Positions 1-11,765 of a DNA stretch of 64,000 nucleotides are shown here, piece after piece. Each line of letters starts with the position of its first letter. Within the stretch, counting starts at the first letter, position 1. The DNA lies in assembly GCA_963693085.1 (NCBI GenBank), contig OY856413.1, positions 102,250,801-102,314,800 of the forward strand, written 5' to 3'. This stretch comes from Alisma plantago-aquatica (taxonomy: Eukaryota; Streptophyta; Magnoliopsida; Alismatales; Alismataceae). The translations under genes and the position numbers were made by a program. The notes under the pieces are model-generated. The model had not been told where the DNA came from and searched no databases. It saw only the letters and a list, made by a program, of their open reading frames with translations.

Positions 1-2
1 CT

Positions 3-935
3 CCTGAATACAAGTATATCGCTGAAACCCTCAAAGTCTTAGTTGCCAAGCAAGACCATATTGAATCATCCCTTACTGCATACGAAAGAAGACACTCACT
101 CCCACAACAACAAGAACAGATCAAGTCAGCTACACTGTTCTGTGAAGCATGTAAAAGCACTGATCATTCTACTCTAGCTTGCAATATTCTTTATGATGTT
201 GTTTTGAGCAACATTTATGGCCAAGGAGATAATAGTCAAATGGAAAATCTTAATGATGTCAATACTATCCCTAGTCAAGGATATTACAATCTGAATTAGA
301 ATAGGAACCATCCTAGTTTTCAATATGGAAATCCTTCAGGAGCGGAAAACTCACAACAATTTGGTTCAAATAATCAGCAACGAGGACCACCAGGATCACA
401 GTATAACCAACAATAAAATTTCAGGAATCGAGAGAACTTTAGGGGTAACTTTTCAAACAAGAATTTCAACAATTATCAAAACAATTCTTAGTTCCAGAAT
501 CTCAACCAAGTACCTTACTAGAACCAACAACAAGGGTAGTAAGCTAACCCCGTCACATCTTATGACAAGCTAATAGCCATTGAAAAGATGCTACGGTCAC
601 AACAGACTATGATAGCAAACCAATAAGCCCATTAGAAGGCTATTGAATCTCAACTAGCTCAACTTGCAGCTAGCATGAAGCCACCTGCTGGAGCCTTTGC
701 TGGCCAACCAGAGAACAATCCTAAGCACCCATAACAAATGAAGGTTGTCACCACTAGGTCTGGAAAAGATTATTATAATCCTCCCATCGAGACACCTGTA
801 GTGATTCCTGACGAGGGTGACTCTGTGGTTGTCCAAGACTCTAAAACATCTGAGTCTCAACCAAAAAGGGCAGTAATTATTGATAAAACAGACAAGGCAA
901 GTTTTGAAGCACCTACCGTTACAAAAACTAAATAA
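3..935 (+). pseudogene. Element A gag, C-terminal half
   Basis: The frame starting at base 3 encodes the end of a Ty3 capsid/nucleocapsid protein. A CCHC zinc knuckle of form C-x2-C-x4-H-x4-C is encoded at 141-182 and would bind element RNA in the particle. A Gln/Asn-rich linker follows, then the conserved TRSGK motif near 753-767, typical of plant gag-protease junctions. The frame is interrupted by several stops, the first a TAG at 297-299 in an Asn-stop-Asn context where the family has Gln. Element B carries the homologous gag on the other strand (10100-11493). The frame continues into the protease without a shift, so gag and pol were probably one polyprotein. Confidence 0.8.
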
Positions 936-2703
936 ACACCTGAGCTGTATGTGCCAGTGTACAAGCCTTGTATACCTTTCCCAGCTCGTTTGAGGCAGAC
1001 AAAGCTCGACACTCGATTCAACAAGTTCAAAGAAGCTATGAAGAAACTTCATGTTGATATACCCTTTCTTGATGCGTTGGCTGAAATACCAGCATGGACA
1101 AAGTACTTAAAGTCTCTCCTGACAAGGAAATATATAACTGAAGAATATGAGATAGTCAAGTTAGCAACGACCACTTCCGACATTATTCGGAGCAAGATGC
1201 CAAAGAAGCAGAAAGATCCAGGATACTTTGGTATTTCATGCCATATTGGTGATTCTTCATGTAAGAAAGGATTGGCCGATCTTGGTGCTAGCATCTCTAT
1301 CATGCCACTTAGCCTTTGTAAAAGGCTAGGGTTTGCTGAATTGCTCTTGACTGGCATGACCATACAGCTTACAGATAACACTGTGACTCTTCTCTTAGGA
1401 ATCATTGAAGATGTACCCGTCAGGGTAGGCAAAGATTCCTATGTTCCATGTGACTTTGTCATTATGGACATAAAAGAAGACACCATATACCCTCTCATAT
1501 TTGGCCGTTCATTCCTTGCCACTGCAAGAGCTCTGATTGATGTTGAAGTAGGAACCTTACTGTTCACACTAGGTAAAGAAACCCCCAAGTTCAAAGTTTT
1601 TGAAAGCATGCAAAGACCAAGCATGCAAGAAGAAGTCTACTTGATTGAGTGCATAGAGCAGGTGTCACTCCTCATGCAAGAGGATTATGAACAAGAAGAT
1701 CCTTTAGAAGTGTCTCTGACTAATCCAGATGTAGAAAGTTCAATTGACGAACAAATGAAAAGTTTTGTTCACCACCTCAACATTATTGAAAAAGTTCCTA
1801 AAGCCAAATTTGAGGAACTCAGGGTTGTGAATGTTACTGAAGAACCGAGCGAGAAACCAGAAGCCCCTAACATGAAACCCCTACTTGAGGGAATGAATTA
1901 TGTGTTTTTAGATGATCTCAAGGTCTGCCCAGTCATCATAAATTCTGATCTAACGGTAGAAAAAGAAGATAAACTCCTGAAGGAATTAAAGGAAAGAAGA
2001 AAAGCCATCGTCTACAAGATGAGTGATCTCACCAGGGTCAGTCAGGCGCTTTGCATGCACAAAATACCCATGATGGAGGATCACAAGCCTATTGTTGAAC
2101 ATCAAAGGAATCTTAATCAAAACATGAAGGAAGTAGTCTGCCATGAAGTCATTAAATTGCTTACTACTGGAATCATTTATTTGATATCTGACTCTCCATG
2201 GGTGAGTCTCGTGCATGTTGTCCCGAAGAAAGGTGGAACTACTATGATATAGAATGAAGACAATGAACGCATTCCCACTCGAACAGTCACCGGGTGGATA
2301 ATGTGTATCGATTACAGGAAGTTGAATAAGGCAACACGAAAGGATCATTTCCCAATGCCTTTTCTTGATCAAGTCTTAGAGAGGTTGGCTCACCAAGAAT
2401 ATTTATGTTATCTCGATGGTTACTCTAGATTCTATCAAATAACTATACATCCAGATGAACCAAGAGAAAAAACATTTTACTTGCCCATTTGGAACATATG
2501 CCTTTAGAAGGATGCCCTTCGGCCTCTGCAATGTTCCTGCAACTTTCCATCATTGCATGGCAGCTATATTTGCAGGTCTCACTGAAACTATAATGGAAGT
2601 TTTTATGGATGATTTTTCCATATATGGAGATTCATATGACTCATGTTTGAAGCACCTCTCCCTTGACCTTAAACAATGTGAAGAAGAACATCTTGTGTTA
2701 AAC
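936..2703 (+). pseudogene. Element A protease and N-terminal reverse transcriptase
   Basis: This is polyprotein in the gag frame. A conserved block (PCIPFPARLRQTK) precedes the retroviral-type aspartic protease. The protease active site reads ADLGAS with Asp at 1278-1280, intact, and the flap and IFGRSFLATAR region follow. RT begins near 2040; the polymerase box FMDD is intact at 2602-2613. Defects are a TAG at 2250-2252 and a one-base shift in the A-run around 2465-2472, after which RT continues in another frame. The foreign segment at 2704 then splits RT just after LVLN. The protease would cleave the polyprotein and RT would copy element RNA inside particles. Confidence 0.85.
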
Positions 2704-3272
2704 CTCCTCGCTCCCCGCTAGGGTTTGTGTCATAGAATGTGGCTTCTAATCACTGATAAGAGACTTTTTGAATGGACGATAGGGGTTTACTTTTATAGAT
2801 GCATTCCTCACCTCTGAAACCCTAAAGCTAAATGCTTATGGTCAAACACATCTTCTTGCATGGCCCGTACTCTGTCCAATAGGTGACTCATGTGGGTTGC
2901 TCAATTTGAACCTCACATATGGTCCTCTAGCAAGCCAACATGGATGAACCAGAATGGGCTGGATGCTAAGAGAGTGTGTTAGGTCAACAAAGTCGAGAAG
3001 ACTCCGGGCAAAGAGTGGCTTGAGTCGGGTGAATGGTAGAACCATTCACTTAACTAGGTGGTTGGAATGTGATCAAAAGGAAAGTTTTCTAGACTTCCTT
3101 CCCTTGAGGCATAGCATCGCGAGGGCTTAATCGTCCATCTGAGCATTGTGACAGAACTTTGGCTAATTCTGCATGAAATTCATATGAAATTGCATTAAAA
3201 TATGAAAACTAAAAATAATTACATTTAAGTGAATATAAAGTTAAAACTAGGAAATAAAGACACATCAACCCC
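2704..3272. mobile_element. Unclassified ~570-bp insertion in element A RT
   Basis: This segment interrupts RT between the LVLN motif and the conserved EGIILGH motif that resumes at about 3291. The 5-mer taaac lies on both sides (2699-2703 and 3273-3277), a candidate target duplication. There is no coding potential and no clear terminal inverted repeat. On the - strand it carries a TATAAAAG box at roughly 2790-2800 and ends in AT-rich DNA. It could be a solo LTR or other short non-autonomous element. About 14 host bases expected at the junction are missing, so the boundaries are approximate. Confidence 0.5.
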
Positions 3273-3277
3273 TAAAC

Positions 3278-3954
3278 AATGAATATGGTAAAGGAAGGCA
3301 TTATCCTTGGCCATAGAGTCAGCAGTAGAGGGATCGAAGTAGACAGAGAAAAACTCGAAGTGATTTCCAAACTCGCTATCCCGATGAATGTAAGAGAAGT
3401 TTGCACTTTCTATGGTCATGCAGGCTTTTACATACAGTTTATAAAGGATTTTTCCAAGATAACCAAGCCGATGATGAATTTGTTGCTAAAGGACACTGAT
3501 TTTCATTTTGACGAAGAATGTGTCAAGAGTTTCAATAACCTGAAGCATGACATTAAAACAACACCCATCATCAGAGCTCCCAATTGGTATGACCCATTTG
3601 AAATTATGTGTGATGCCAGTGATTACAATGTCGGTGTTGTTTTAGGCCAATATAGAGAGAAGAAACATTATATAATCTACTATGCATCGAAGACCCTCAA
3701 TGAAGCTCAGAGGAACTATGCGACTATTGAAAAGGAACTCCTTGCAGTCGTGTATGCCTTTGACAAGTTCAGATCCTATCTCATTAGTTCTAAAGTCATT
3801 GTCTACACAGACCATGACGCTATCTGTTACTTCCTGGTGAAGAAATATGCTAAACCCATGTTAATCATATGGATTCTCCTACTGCAAGAATTTGATCTTG
3901 AGATAAGAGATAAGAAGGGTACAAAGAATGTTGTAGCAGACCACCTAAGTCAGA
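3278..3954 (+). pseudogene. Element A RT C-terminus and RNase H
   Basis: This is the continuation of RT ([17 protein letters not shown]) through the connection domain into Ty3-type RNase H. RNase H landmarks are [15 protein letters not shown], the [13 protein letters not shown] helix, the YTDHDAI motif and the terminal VVADHLSQM. RNase H removes the RNA strand during cDNA synthesis. The frame is open from the insertion edge to the point where element B interrupts it at 3955. The expected integrase continuation appears at 14672, over 10 kb away. Confidence 0.88.
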
Positions 3955-5300
3955 TGACATGAAATATTATTGCACTAACAAATTCACTCGGGGTTGAAAT
4001 CCCCAAGCTTTACCAAAACCTTGTGCAATAATACCACCCACAAGTGGATGGGTCTTATTGCAGTATAGTTGATGATTGAATCCCAAGAGACAACATTTTT
4101 AAGAATCGTTGTTAGCCGAATCTAGATCAAGTAAGACTAATATATAGAACGATTGGTTGATTTGAGGTTAATTAAACTAATTGCAAGAAAGTAAATAGCA
4201 GAATTAAAGTTGGATCTAGATTAATTATATGGAATCGTTGGGATGGTTCGAGGTTTCACCACCACTACATAGGCAAACACATCCTAACATCAAACATCTA
4301 GGCAAGATATAACCATCCAAATGGAGCTGCTGCAAAACCCCCCATACGAATGTTAGGCTTGTGTAAGCATCACCTTAGGTATCAGATGTCTCATCACCAT
4401 CCGGATCACTCACCTACAACTTCAAAGATACAGAAATCCAAATGAAGATGTGGGCCCCCTATACAGGCGTTAGGCACACAGAAGTGTCACTGTGGGCTAG
4501 ATAGCTCGTCCCCTCACAGATCATACACTTACGACTTCAAGGAATCCTATTAGAAGTTCTCATTAAGGAGTCAATTGTGCTAATCGACAAGCAAGCAGGT
4601 GATTAATCTACAAGAAAACATCGACGATTAACAAAGAAGATACAAAATCCAACTATGGTTGTGGCCCTCCCTGTGGGATGTTTAGGCCACATAAGCGTCA
4701 CCGTAGGCTAGATGGCTCATCCCCTCACGGATCATACACTTACGACCTCGAGGAATCTCATTCTATTTCTAGTTTGTGAGTCAACCTCATTAATTGACAT
4801 TCTACCCTATGTATAGAAGTTATCACAACATAAGGAAAAACATGATGAAAGCAAGCAGGTAACCAATCTACAAACATCAACGATTAACAACGAAATGAAA
4901 AGGTATATACATTGCCTTGGAATGTTAAATGAAAAGACATGAAAGCATGGGCAGCGGGGCTAGTCCTCGCACCCCAGTGAAAAGGTACTACTCACTCATG
5001 ATGCAAGAAACAAGAACAAGAGAGAAGGAATATTCCACCATGAGCATGATGCAGAAGGTAGTCGTAGCTCGGTGAAGATGATGTGGCCTTCTACGTTGTG
5101 TCGGAGAAGATCTAGATGAGGAATGAGGGATGCCAAGACAGACTGGACAGTCTTTCTCACTCCTCCTTCCTTCTCTTCTCAGTCTCCTTGATCATAGTAG
5201 GAGCAGCAGGTGAATATGCATGATGATCTAGATCAGACCTATGTTCAGGCTACCTATCAGCGTCCCAGACCTGATGCCCCAAATGAGGATCCTACTGGTC

Positions 5301-5309
5301 CTATTTATA
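5301..5309 (-). promoter_or_regulatory. TATA box of element B 3' LTR
   Basis: TATAAATAG on the - strand at the expected U3/R position. Element A's LTR has the same box at 18784-18792. The partner 5' LTR of B has TAAAAATAG at this position. Confidence 0.65.
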
Positions 5310-5399
5310 GGTACTGGACTGGTGCCTCACGTTTTTGCTGTGAACCTTTTACCTGGTTTGGAGTAAAATGCCTCCAACCAATCTTGCTTTAGTACTGAC

Positions 5400-6600
5400 C
5401 AAATGGTCTTTGAGTTGATAAGTCCAAACGGTCTTGGAATGCTTAGATATCCAAACGATCTTTAGTTTAACCGATCTTGGAGATCTGCTCTAACAGTTTT
5501 GTAGACTGATCAATGACCAAACGGGCTTGGAGTTCTTATTCAAAATGGTCTTCAGTCCTTAGGATATCCAATCGGTCTTGAGCCAGCGATCCAAATGGCT
5601 TCCATCAACCGGTCTTGAAGATCACTTCCTCACGTGGTGTCGACTCCAACCGGTCAATCGCGGCCTTGTGATCGAGCACCACCGCAAACGGTCTTGGCTT
5701 CTACCGATCACGTGGTCTTACACTCCCAAATGTTCCCACTCTCAAACGGTCTTCGTATCCCTATCATCCAAACGATGGCACGCCCAAACGGTCTCGGAGA
5801 CCGATCAATGACCAAATGGTCTTGCTGGCCCAGGTTCTTCGCGGTCTACGCTTCTCTTACTTGATCAGTCCTTGGGCTTAATGGTCTTGAGACTGGTGGC
5901 TTCTGATCAGTTTGGAGACTGATCCCTTCCTCACGGTCTTGAGACTGGTGAGGAGAAGGTTGAGCGGGAGTCATGAGAGGAGTTGCAGGTTGGAGGTAGC
6001 GATGGTGGTGGGCTTAGGGTTGCAGGTGGAGCATGGGGTTTCTGAGGAGGCCGGCGCCGGAGGAGTAAGGCAGTAAGAGGTCAGTCGGAGGTGAAGAGGT
6101 GCTGCAGTGGTATCGTGATGATGTAGGTATGTCATCCCTCCTTGAGAACAAAATTGTTGCAGTAGTGGATTAGGGTTTCAGATCAGAGCCAAGGAAGAAA
6201 AATAAGGTAAGTAGGAGGACAGGGATGCGGTTTTCGTTGCCCATACGGTCTTGAGACCATGAGGATTCACATGGTCTTGAGAATGTGTGGCCTCATATTG
6301 TTTTGAGACCGTATGGATGGGAAAAACTGGTTGGATGGCCAAACCGCAAGGAGGCATAGATATGCTATCAGACGGTTGAGGTGAATCGATGAAGGTGAAG
6401 GTGAATTATGAAGCAAGGGATGGTAATGACGATTGATGGAAAGTGAGTGAGAAAAGGGTGGATTAGGGTTAAGAAGAAGTGGGTTTGATGGTGAAGTTGA
6501 TGAAGATAAAGGTGTGATGAGCTCATGGTTCTGAGACTAATGGATCAAAACTGGTTGGACAGATCGAATGGGCAAACGGTTAGGTGCAAGACCGATTGAT
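5400..6600 (-). repeat. U3 array of AACGGTCT-type boxes, B 3' LTR
   Basis: More than a dozen degenerate copies of a 10-13 bp unit around CAAACGGTCTTG and its complement CAAGACCGTTTG, irregularly spaced, fill the segment upstream of the TATA box. The same array is in B's 5' LTR (about 13210-14420) and A's 3' LTR (about 17830-18760). The core AACGG is the MYB3R/MSA-type core; any regulatory role is inference. Confidence 0.7.
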
Positions 6601-6848
6601 CAAACTGTTTGGTCAAAATTGATTGATTAGGACTGAGGCTGAGAGGATTGAGTGAAGGTGAGTTCCATTTGATTGTTGAACATCATCATGACCTGCATAT
6701 AATCAACATAAACTCAGTTAATACTCTTGACAATTGAACCAATTAAGCAATTTTGCATTTTGTGAGATTTAGGATATGAAATCGGATGTATTGAGTTGAA
6801 ATGAGCACAAGATGGCGATTGAATTTGATGATGAATATTGATTCATCA

Positions 6849-8380
6849 AAACACCCCGAACTTAAACATTGCTCATCCTCAAGTAACACAAAATCTGAAA
6901 CAGCCGCCAAATGAATACTTTCAACTCGTGTGATTGCCTCATCTTCACATCACGATTGTTTTCTTTCTGCTCAACATGACTAAGTATCTCAAATTCCTGA
7001 GACCACTGAACACATCTTACCATATCTTCGTTCCTGAGTTTGTTTTCCAATATCACTTCCTTCTCACTTTTTCCAACAATAAGCATGTCAGAGAGTTTTG
7101 TAAGAGTCCAGATATACCTGCAGAACAACAAGTGTGCATCTGATCTGACACTGGTGTTTTTTAGGGTAGTAGAGGCATTCATTGTGGCTTTAGGTAGAAA
7201 AGAGAGTGAAAGGTGGTATAGAAGGAAGAAATAAATCTCTCCTCTATTCGACTTGATATTTTTATTTTATTATTGTAATTTCATTGATTGCATTTTTTGT
7301 GTGAATCTTTCCTCTATTCGACTCGAGATTGCATTTTCTTTTTGTGTGCACATTGGCATCTTTTTTTGTTCGTACGCCCCTATTAATTTGCGAGGGGTAT
7401 GGAAGAAACGAATGTAGAGGGAAGTGGTGTGTCACCTCGAACTTAGAGTTTGGCACTATTTTGGCTATTTTTGTTTCTTTTTTATGAATGGAGGGGTACG
7501 AAGATGATAGAAGAAGTGTAGAAGAGAGTTCAGATCAGAATGCAACTTGATTTACAATTCAGTGCATTGGGTCATTCTCTTTATCATACTCTACTCAAAT
7601 AATGACTTGATGAGGATCCAGTGGGGATTCCATGTTATTGTTCCACTTGTCAATTAGGAAGCACGACATGTTTGATCCCTATCAGTTCGATAAACACTTG
7701 CCATTTTTGCATAAATATCATGATGTTAGGAATCATAAGCTTCATAGGATGATTTCAATCAAAAGGCAAGTTTTTAGAAAAGGGTCCTTTTGAGGATCTA
7801 CTTCGAATAAGGGGGATGTAATGATTCAAAAATGCATAGGAAGAGAAATGATAAGTGTCAAAACTTCATCCAGTATATGTTCAATATCATTGAAAAATTG
7901 AAAAATTTTGAAAATTTGAAACTTTTTATCCAAAATGCAGCGATGAAATCTTAAGTCTGAAATAGATGGGTGAAGGTGGAAAGTGAAATACGTACCACCA
8001 CCCCCACCCCAAACTTAGAAATTTTCTCATCCCGAGCAAACTCTAAATCTTAGATGGAAAGGAAAATTAATGCTGTTTGGACCACCAAATGTGGTTGCGT
8101 TCCAATCAGTGTGCGTCCTCCATCGAAAAATTTCAAAAATTAACACTAATCATAACTTAAGATAGCATCTTGTGATGTGATTTTTATTTTAGTGCAACAT
8201 TATCTAAAAAACAAAATTAAGGAAAATTTCTAATTCAAAATTAAAAGTAAAAACAAATTTGTTGATCGAGTTGCCTCCCGACAAGCGCCTTTGTTTTATG
8301 TCGATGGCTCGACGTGGATACTATCACCATGGTGGGGCTCTGGGTGGAGCTTGAGCTAGGATGACATATTCTTTTGGTGG
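6849..8380 (-). other. Element B post-pol non-coding tail
   Basis: This is the 3' untranslated internal region, homologous in inverted orientation to 15951-17563 of element A. It has no credible gene. It holds the post-pol hairpin (8265-8282) and two copies of a GAATAGAGGAGAGATT-like direct repeat (about 7230-7330). A purine-rich stretch read GTTCGGGGTG on the - strand lies next to the LTR (about 6850-6862) and is the likely polypurine primer. Confidence 0.7.
8265..8282 (-). other. Post-pol stem-loop, element B
   Basis: On the - strand GTCGGG-AGGCAA-CTCGAT folds into a six-pair stem with an AGGCAA loop. Compared with element D the second inner pair is C-G instead of T-A. A second stem-loop with GCCA loop precedes it, as in element A. 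Confidence 0.6.
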
Positions 8381-8740
8381 TTTCTTTCTCAGCCATTCAT
8401 TAATTTTGATATGATTCTAGCCTCTTGTATTCTTCCCCATACAGAGCGAGCATTGTCAGAACACATAGGGAAACAACTTGAGTTATGTTGAATTGTTCTC
8501 TATTGCTCAATCCAATGTGGAGAATAGTTGTTGGGAATCTAAACAGCTTTATTGATAAAGTAGTGTTGTTGAGGCTTGGAAGAAAAGTTCCTTTGTTGGT
8601 GTACTATCCCTTCATTGTAGCAATTTTGGACATTGATGTCAATCAGGTATGGATCTGTTGGATGTTCTCGGTAGAAATTACAATCCAAATTTTATTGTGA
8701 AGGGAAGATGAAATCAATAGTCTCTGTTTGTTGGGCTACT
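8381..8740 (-). other. Element B segment replacing pol, origin unknown
   Basis: Between the end of the protease-linker homology and the post-pol homology, B has about 350 bp with no resemblance that I can see to A. Element A carries several kilobases of RT, RNase H and integrase at this place. Reading frames here are short and broken. It may be filler from a deletion or a captured fragment. Boundaries are approximate. Confidence 0.5.
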
Positions 8741-9975
8741 GGTATATTCCCGAGGATGGATGTTTCTAGATTAGGAGGCTCATGGACACCTGAAAATGGT
8801 TTGGTATGTGTTATGACAGGGATGAGGGGTGTCTCCTCCTTTTCACAGATGTCTTCAATCATTTCTATAGGCTTGAGTTCCTCAAAAGTAGCTTCAACAT
8901 CTTCTTCTGTAGAGTCAAGAAATTTGATGCAATCCTTTACTTGTTCGTCAATAGGTTCATCAACTCATGGGTCCATTAGAGAAACTTCTAAAGGATCGGC
9001 TGATTAATGATTCTCTTGAGTGAGAAGTGACATCTGCTCTATGCAATCAATAAGATAAACTTCTTCTTGCATGCTTGGTTTTTTCATATTTTCAAAAACC
9101 TGGAACTCGAGAGTTTCTTTTCCTAGACGAAGAAGTAAGGTATTTGCTTCAACATCAATTAGAGCTCTTGCAGTGGAGAGGAATGGAAATCCAAAGATGA
9201 GAGGATATATGGCATCTTATTTTATGTCCATAATGACAAAGTCACATAGAACATATGTGTCCTTGCCTACCTTGACCGGGACATCTTTAAGGATTCCCAA
9301 CGGGCATTTTATTGAATTATCTTCAAGTTGTATAGTTATGCCAGTAGGAAGAAATTTTGAAAATCCTAGCCTCTTCAAGTTTTATAGTTAGGCCCTCTTG
9401 CAATGGCTAAGAGGCATGATCGAAATGCTAGCACCAAGATTAGCTAGTCCCTTCTTATATGTAGAACCACCAATATGGCATGAGATACCAAAAGATCCAG
9501 GATCTTTCTATTTTTTAGGCATCTTTCTTTGAATAATATCGGAAGTAGTAGTTGCCAGTTTAACCATCTCAACTTCCTCGGTTTTGTATTTCCTTGTGAG
9601 GAGAGACTTCAAGTACTTTGTCCAGGCTGGTATCTCTACCAGCGCATCTAGAAAGGGTATATCAACATGAAGTTTCTTCATAGCTTCCTCGAACTTGTTG
9701 AAATGGTTATCAAGCTTTGTTTGCCTTAGACAAGCTGGAAAAGGTATACAACGCTTGTATATAGGGATGTCTGGTTCTGGTGTTGCTTCTTCTTCTTCTG
9801 TAGTTGGTTTCACAAAATTTTCTTTGTCTGACTTATGATTTCTTGGCTGCACCTTCAGAATAGATTCAGGTTCTTCGTCAACTTTATATTTCACCTGGTC
9901 TTGTTCAAAAATAGTTGGTATCTTGACAGGAGGGTCAGGATATACATTACCAGAACAAGTCATAACATCCTTCAA
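8741..9975 (-). pseudogene. Element B protease and linker
   Basis: This is homologous to element A 738-1900. It begins near TCSGN, the counterpart of TRSGK, and passes the conserved CIPFPACLRQTK block into an aspartic protease. The active site reads LANLGAS: the catalytic Asp codon is Asn (AAT, complement of 9439-9441), so the enzyme would be dead. A TAG at complement 9508-9510 replaces the CAG that A has at 1209-1211. A frame disturbance near 9390 follows. The linker continues to about 8740, where homology stops before RT. Confidence 0.8.
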
Positions 9976-10099
9976 CTGCTCAGGATGTTTAGGGTTGTTC
10001 TCCGGTTGACTAGCAAAAGCTCCAGCTAGAGGCTTGAGACTGGCTGACAGTTGGGCTAACTGAGATTCAATAGCTTTCTAGTGGGCTTGTTGATTAACT

Positions 10100-11493
10100 A
10101 TCATAGTTTGTTGTGCTTGTAGCATCTTCTCAATGTTTGATAGTTTGTCATCAAGAGAGATGGGATTGGCTTGCTATCCTTGTAGTTGATTCTGGTAGGG
10201 GACTTGATTGGGGTCTTGGAACTAATGGTTGTTATGGAAATTATCATAGTTCTTGTTCTTGAAGTTACCCCTAAGGTTCCCTTGATTCCCAAAATTTTGT
10301 TGTTGGTTGTTTGAACCAAATTGATGTGAGTTTACCTCTCATGAAGGATTTCCATACTGAAAACTGGTATGGTTCCTATTCTGATTTGGGTTGTAATATC
10401 CTTGACCAGGAATAGTGTTAACAACATTCAGAATTTCCATCTGGCCATCATCTCATTGTCGGTTGACTTTGCTTAGGACATCATTATAGAGAACATTGCA
10501 GGATAAAGTAGAGTGATCAGTTCCTTTACATGCTTCACATAATAGTGAAGCTGACTTGATCTATTCTTGTTGTCGAGGGGATGAGTGTCTTCTTTCATAG
10601 GTAGCAAGAGATGATTCAATATGGTCTTGTTTGGCGACTAGGAGTTTTATGGTTTCAGCGATAGACTTGTACTCAGGAATTACTTCAACCATAGATACCT
10701 TCAACACTCCTTTACCTACAGATCTACCCCAATTAGCTTGATTTTCAGCTCCAAGGGTGACAACCTTCCATGCACTATCATAACTTTGATGCATGAAGTT
10801 TCCTCCGGATGAAGAGTCTAAAAACCTCTTGATATCATCATCCACACCTCTATAGAAGATCTCAATGAGTTGATTCTTGGGAATGCCATGGTGTGGACAC
10901 TTGCGTAGAAGCTATTTATATCTTTCCCATGCTTCCTCAAGGAGTTCTCTAGGGGCTTGAGTGAACATTGTTATTCGACCCCTAATTTCATAGGTGAGAG
11001 AAGGAGGGTAAAACTTTTCCAGAAAAACATTTTGCAATTGTTCCCATGTAGTGATGACCTCGCATTGCAAGGAGTTGTACCAACTCATAGCTCTATCAGC
11101 AAGTGAATACTTGAAAATATGGAGTCTAATGGCATCGTTAGACACTCCATTTTGCTTTGTTATGGCACATAGATCAATAAACCTCAAAAGATGTTCTTGA
11201 CTATCTTCTCCTTGTTTACCATAGAATGGGTTGTTTTGAAGCAAGGTAATCCAATGTGCTCGTATCTCAAAGTTGGGACCATTGATGGGAGGAGGTTGAA
11301 CTGGGTGATGAACATCAGTAGCTTTAGGGATTGAGAACTCCGTAAGATCCTTTTATAGTTGTGTTGCTTGCGTTGTTACTTGTACTGCTAGGATTTCTTC
11401 TTAAACCGCAGCTCTAGCTTCTTGCTCAAGCCTTTCTCTTTGTGCATTAATGGCTTGAGCTACCCTTCGGGTTATTTCCTCCTCTTGAGCCAT
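10100..11493 (-). pseudogene. Element B gag
   Basis: The likely ATG is at 11493-11491 (MAQEEEITRR). The capsid domain (retrotransposon gag family) is clear around 11244-10912, with SWYNSLQ and FLEKFYPPS motifs. A spacer with VAKQDHIESSLATYERRH matches the start of element A in this window. A CCHC knuckle (CEACKGTDHSTLSC) is encoded near 10535-10490. The Gln/Asn-rich tail leads into the protease. Several stops break the frame, including two soon after the start. Gag would form the particle and bind element RNA. Confidence 0.8.
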
Positions 11494-11743
11494 CCTTTCT
11501 TGGTTCTCTCTGTTCTAACAATGAAAAGTTATGTATATCTCAGGATCAAAGCTAGTAGTAAGATCGGGACTATTGGAGCAGTGCATGCACTAGTCTTTGT
11601 CGGTACCTAAGATGGAAAGATTTTTTAGAAGTGAGATTGATGGAGTACAATGGAATTCAATTGAATGATCAATTGTATCAAATAAAAAGCAAAATCCTAG
11701 ATTATCCTCAAAAGAACTAGATTTAACAAACTAATTTCATTGT

Positions 11744-11760
11744 CCCCGGCAACGGTGCCA
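11744..11760 (-). promoter_or_regulatory. Element B primer-binding site (tRNA-Asp type)
   Basis: The - strand reads TGGCACCGTTGCCGGGG, five bases from the end of the 5' LTR. It matches the complement of the plant tRNA-Asp(GTC) 3' end at 16 of 17 positions. This is the minus-strand cDNA priming site and fixes the orientation of B. Confidence 0.85.
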
Positions 11761-11765
11761 GAATT

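Larger units (their letters stand above)
3955..6848 (-). repeat. Element B 3' LTR
   Basis: This LTR of about 2.9 kb is the partner of 11766-14671. Read on the - strand it starts TGATGAATCA and ends near CATGTCA, where the expected end is CATCA. A TATA box (TATAAATAG) lies at 5301-5309 on the - strand. Upstream of it, about 5400-6600, is a dense array of degenerate CCAAACGGTCTTG boxes. The + strand carries CTTGGGATT and GTGCAATAATACC near its left end, as in the other LTRs of the family. Confidence 0.88.

Noticed and set aside
325..573. 82-codon open frame near the left end
   Set aside because: It is an alternative frame of element A gag; the real gag frame (from base 3) shows the zinc knuckle and continues through it with a few stops.
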